A DNA stretch of 5,037 nt, from the NCBI GenBank assembly GCA_002423325.1, contig DIVQ01000003.1, positions 1 through 5,037 of the forward strand, written 5' to 3'. Under the pieces are notes generated by a model. The model searched no databases. It saw only the letters and a list, made by a program, of their open reading frames with translations, and was not told the origin of the DNA. Origin of the DNA: Anaerolineales bacterium UBA6128. Its GTDB lineage: Bacteria; Chloroflexota; Anaerolineae; UBA1429. Of the stretch, positions 4,851 to 5,037 are shown piece by piece. Position 1 is the stretch's first letter; the number at the start of each line of letters is the position of its first letter. Both the position numbers and the translations under genes were made by a program.

Positions 4851-4863
4851 CAGGCCGACGGCC
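4839..4863 (+). other. Hairpin spanning the stop codon of the GlsB-like gene
   Basis: GGCCGTCGG (4839-4847) and CCGACGGCC (4855-4863) are perfect 9-bp complements around a TAGCAGG loop that begins with the stop codon. No T-run follows, so it is not a canonical terminator. Confidence 0.55.
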
Positions 4864-4868
4864 GCACG

Positions 4869-4903
4869 CTCGTCCGACCAGATCCGAATCGGTCTCGGGC
4901 GAG
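4869..4903 (+). other. Imperfect stem-loop after the GlsB-like gene
   Basis: CTCGTCC (4869-4875) pairs with GGGCGAG (4897-4903) with one wobble. Then GACC (4876-4879) pairs with GGTC (4891-4894), and GAT (4881-4883) with ATC (4888-4890), leaving a CCGA loop. There are two small bulges. It is read only as part of the structured run at 4839-4999. Confidence 0.35.
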
Positions 4904-4924
4904 GGTTTGGGGCGGCGGCCCAGA

Positions 4925-4950
4925 CAAGTACTTGGAGCGACTATCGCTCC
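4925..4950. repeat. Palindrome CAAGTACTTG abutting a perfect 7-bp stem-loop
   Basis: CAAGTACTTG (4925-4934) is a perfect 10-bp palindrome. Sharing its last G is GGAGCGA (4934-4940), pairing with TCGCTCC (4944-4950) around CTA. The sequence after it (TGTGACAC) is not T-rich. Confidence 0.5.
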
Positions 4951-4957
4951 TGTGACA

Positions 4958-4999
4958 CGCAAAGCTGGGCCATGCGATGGCGCATGACCCGGCTTTGCG
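4958..4999. terminator. Long 42-nt inverted repeat, possible bidirectional terminator
   Basis: The arms 4958-4976 and 4981-4999 align over 19 positions with one G-T wobble and one C-A mismatch, around an ATGG tetraloop. The outer arms are CGCAAAGC and GCTTTGCG; the inner arms are CATGCG and CGCATG. The right arm has only TTT, and the next bases (CTCTGACT) are not a U-run. It could still end the stress unit; alternatively it is a small mobile repeat or RNA element. Confidence 0.45.
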
Positions 5000-5026
5000 C
5001 TCTGACTATAGACTAGGAGGGCACTG

Positions 5027-5037
5027 AAAAAGGCCCC
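5027..5037. terminator. Possible left half of an intrinsic terminator cut by the window edge
   Basis: AAAAAGGCCCC at the very end looks like an A-tract plus the GC left arm of a hairpin. Read on the minus strand it is GGGGCCTTTTT, the right arm and T-tract of a terminator. AGGAGGG at 5015-5021 precedes it and could instead be the SD of a gene beyond the window, but no ATG, GTG or TTG follows at normal spacing. Confidence 0.3.

Noticed and set aside
4989..5037. CTG at 5024 as a start codon after AGGAGGG
   Set aside because: CTG starts are rare, the spacing to the SD is too short, and the following bases look like a terminator arm.

Overview
The window is GC-rich and gene-dense, with SD-led genes, an ATGA stop/start overlap and short intergenic gaps, so it is bacterial. 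A cytosolic GAF/HisKA_3 kinase paired with a NarL-type regulator, next to YbaY, CsbD and GlsB/YeaQ-type stress proteins, resembles what is common in Chloroflexota (Anaerolineae/Caldilineae-like). That assignment is an inference from family content and style; no rRNA or phylogenetic marker is present. No tRNA, rRNA, CRISPR array or insertion sequence was seen.

Layout: (1) 1-324, the 3' half of a protein-L-isoaspartate O-methyltransferase gene (+), cut by the left edge. (2) 425-1705, a three-gene minus-strand unit read right to left: stand-alone receiver-domain response regulator, exported YbaY/YscW-like protein, and a 101-aa protein of unknown function. (3) 1706-1939, a divergent control region with a near-consensus plus-strand promoter, a palindrome inside its spacer, two 11-bp direct repeats and a weaker minus-strand promoter candidate. 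(4) 1940-3780, a translationally coupled GAF histidine kinase and NarL/FixJ response regulator (+), closed by a clear intrinsic terminator at 3858-3888. (5) 3914-4850, a second plus-strand unit with a promoter candidate, a structured leader, a 48-aa extremely lysine-rich protein, a CsbD-like protein and a three-helix GlsB/YeaQ-like membrane protein. (6) 4839-5037, a run of stem-loops including one 42-nt long, then what looks like half of another terminator at the right edge.

Working model (inference): the kinase senses a cytosolic signal through its GAF domain and phosphorylates the coupled NarL regulator. The divergent receiver-only protein could share or drain phosphate. The flanking YbaY, CsbD and GlsB-like proteins belong to families linked to envelope or general stress, so they are candidate outputs. 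The least explained items are the lysine-rich small protein, the 101-aa protein, the operator-like signals between the divergent units, and the structured DNA after the GlsB-like gene.
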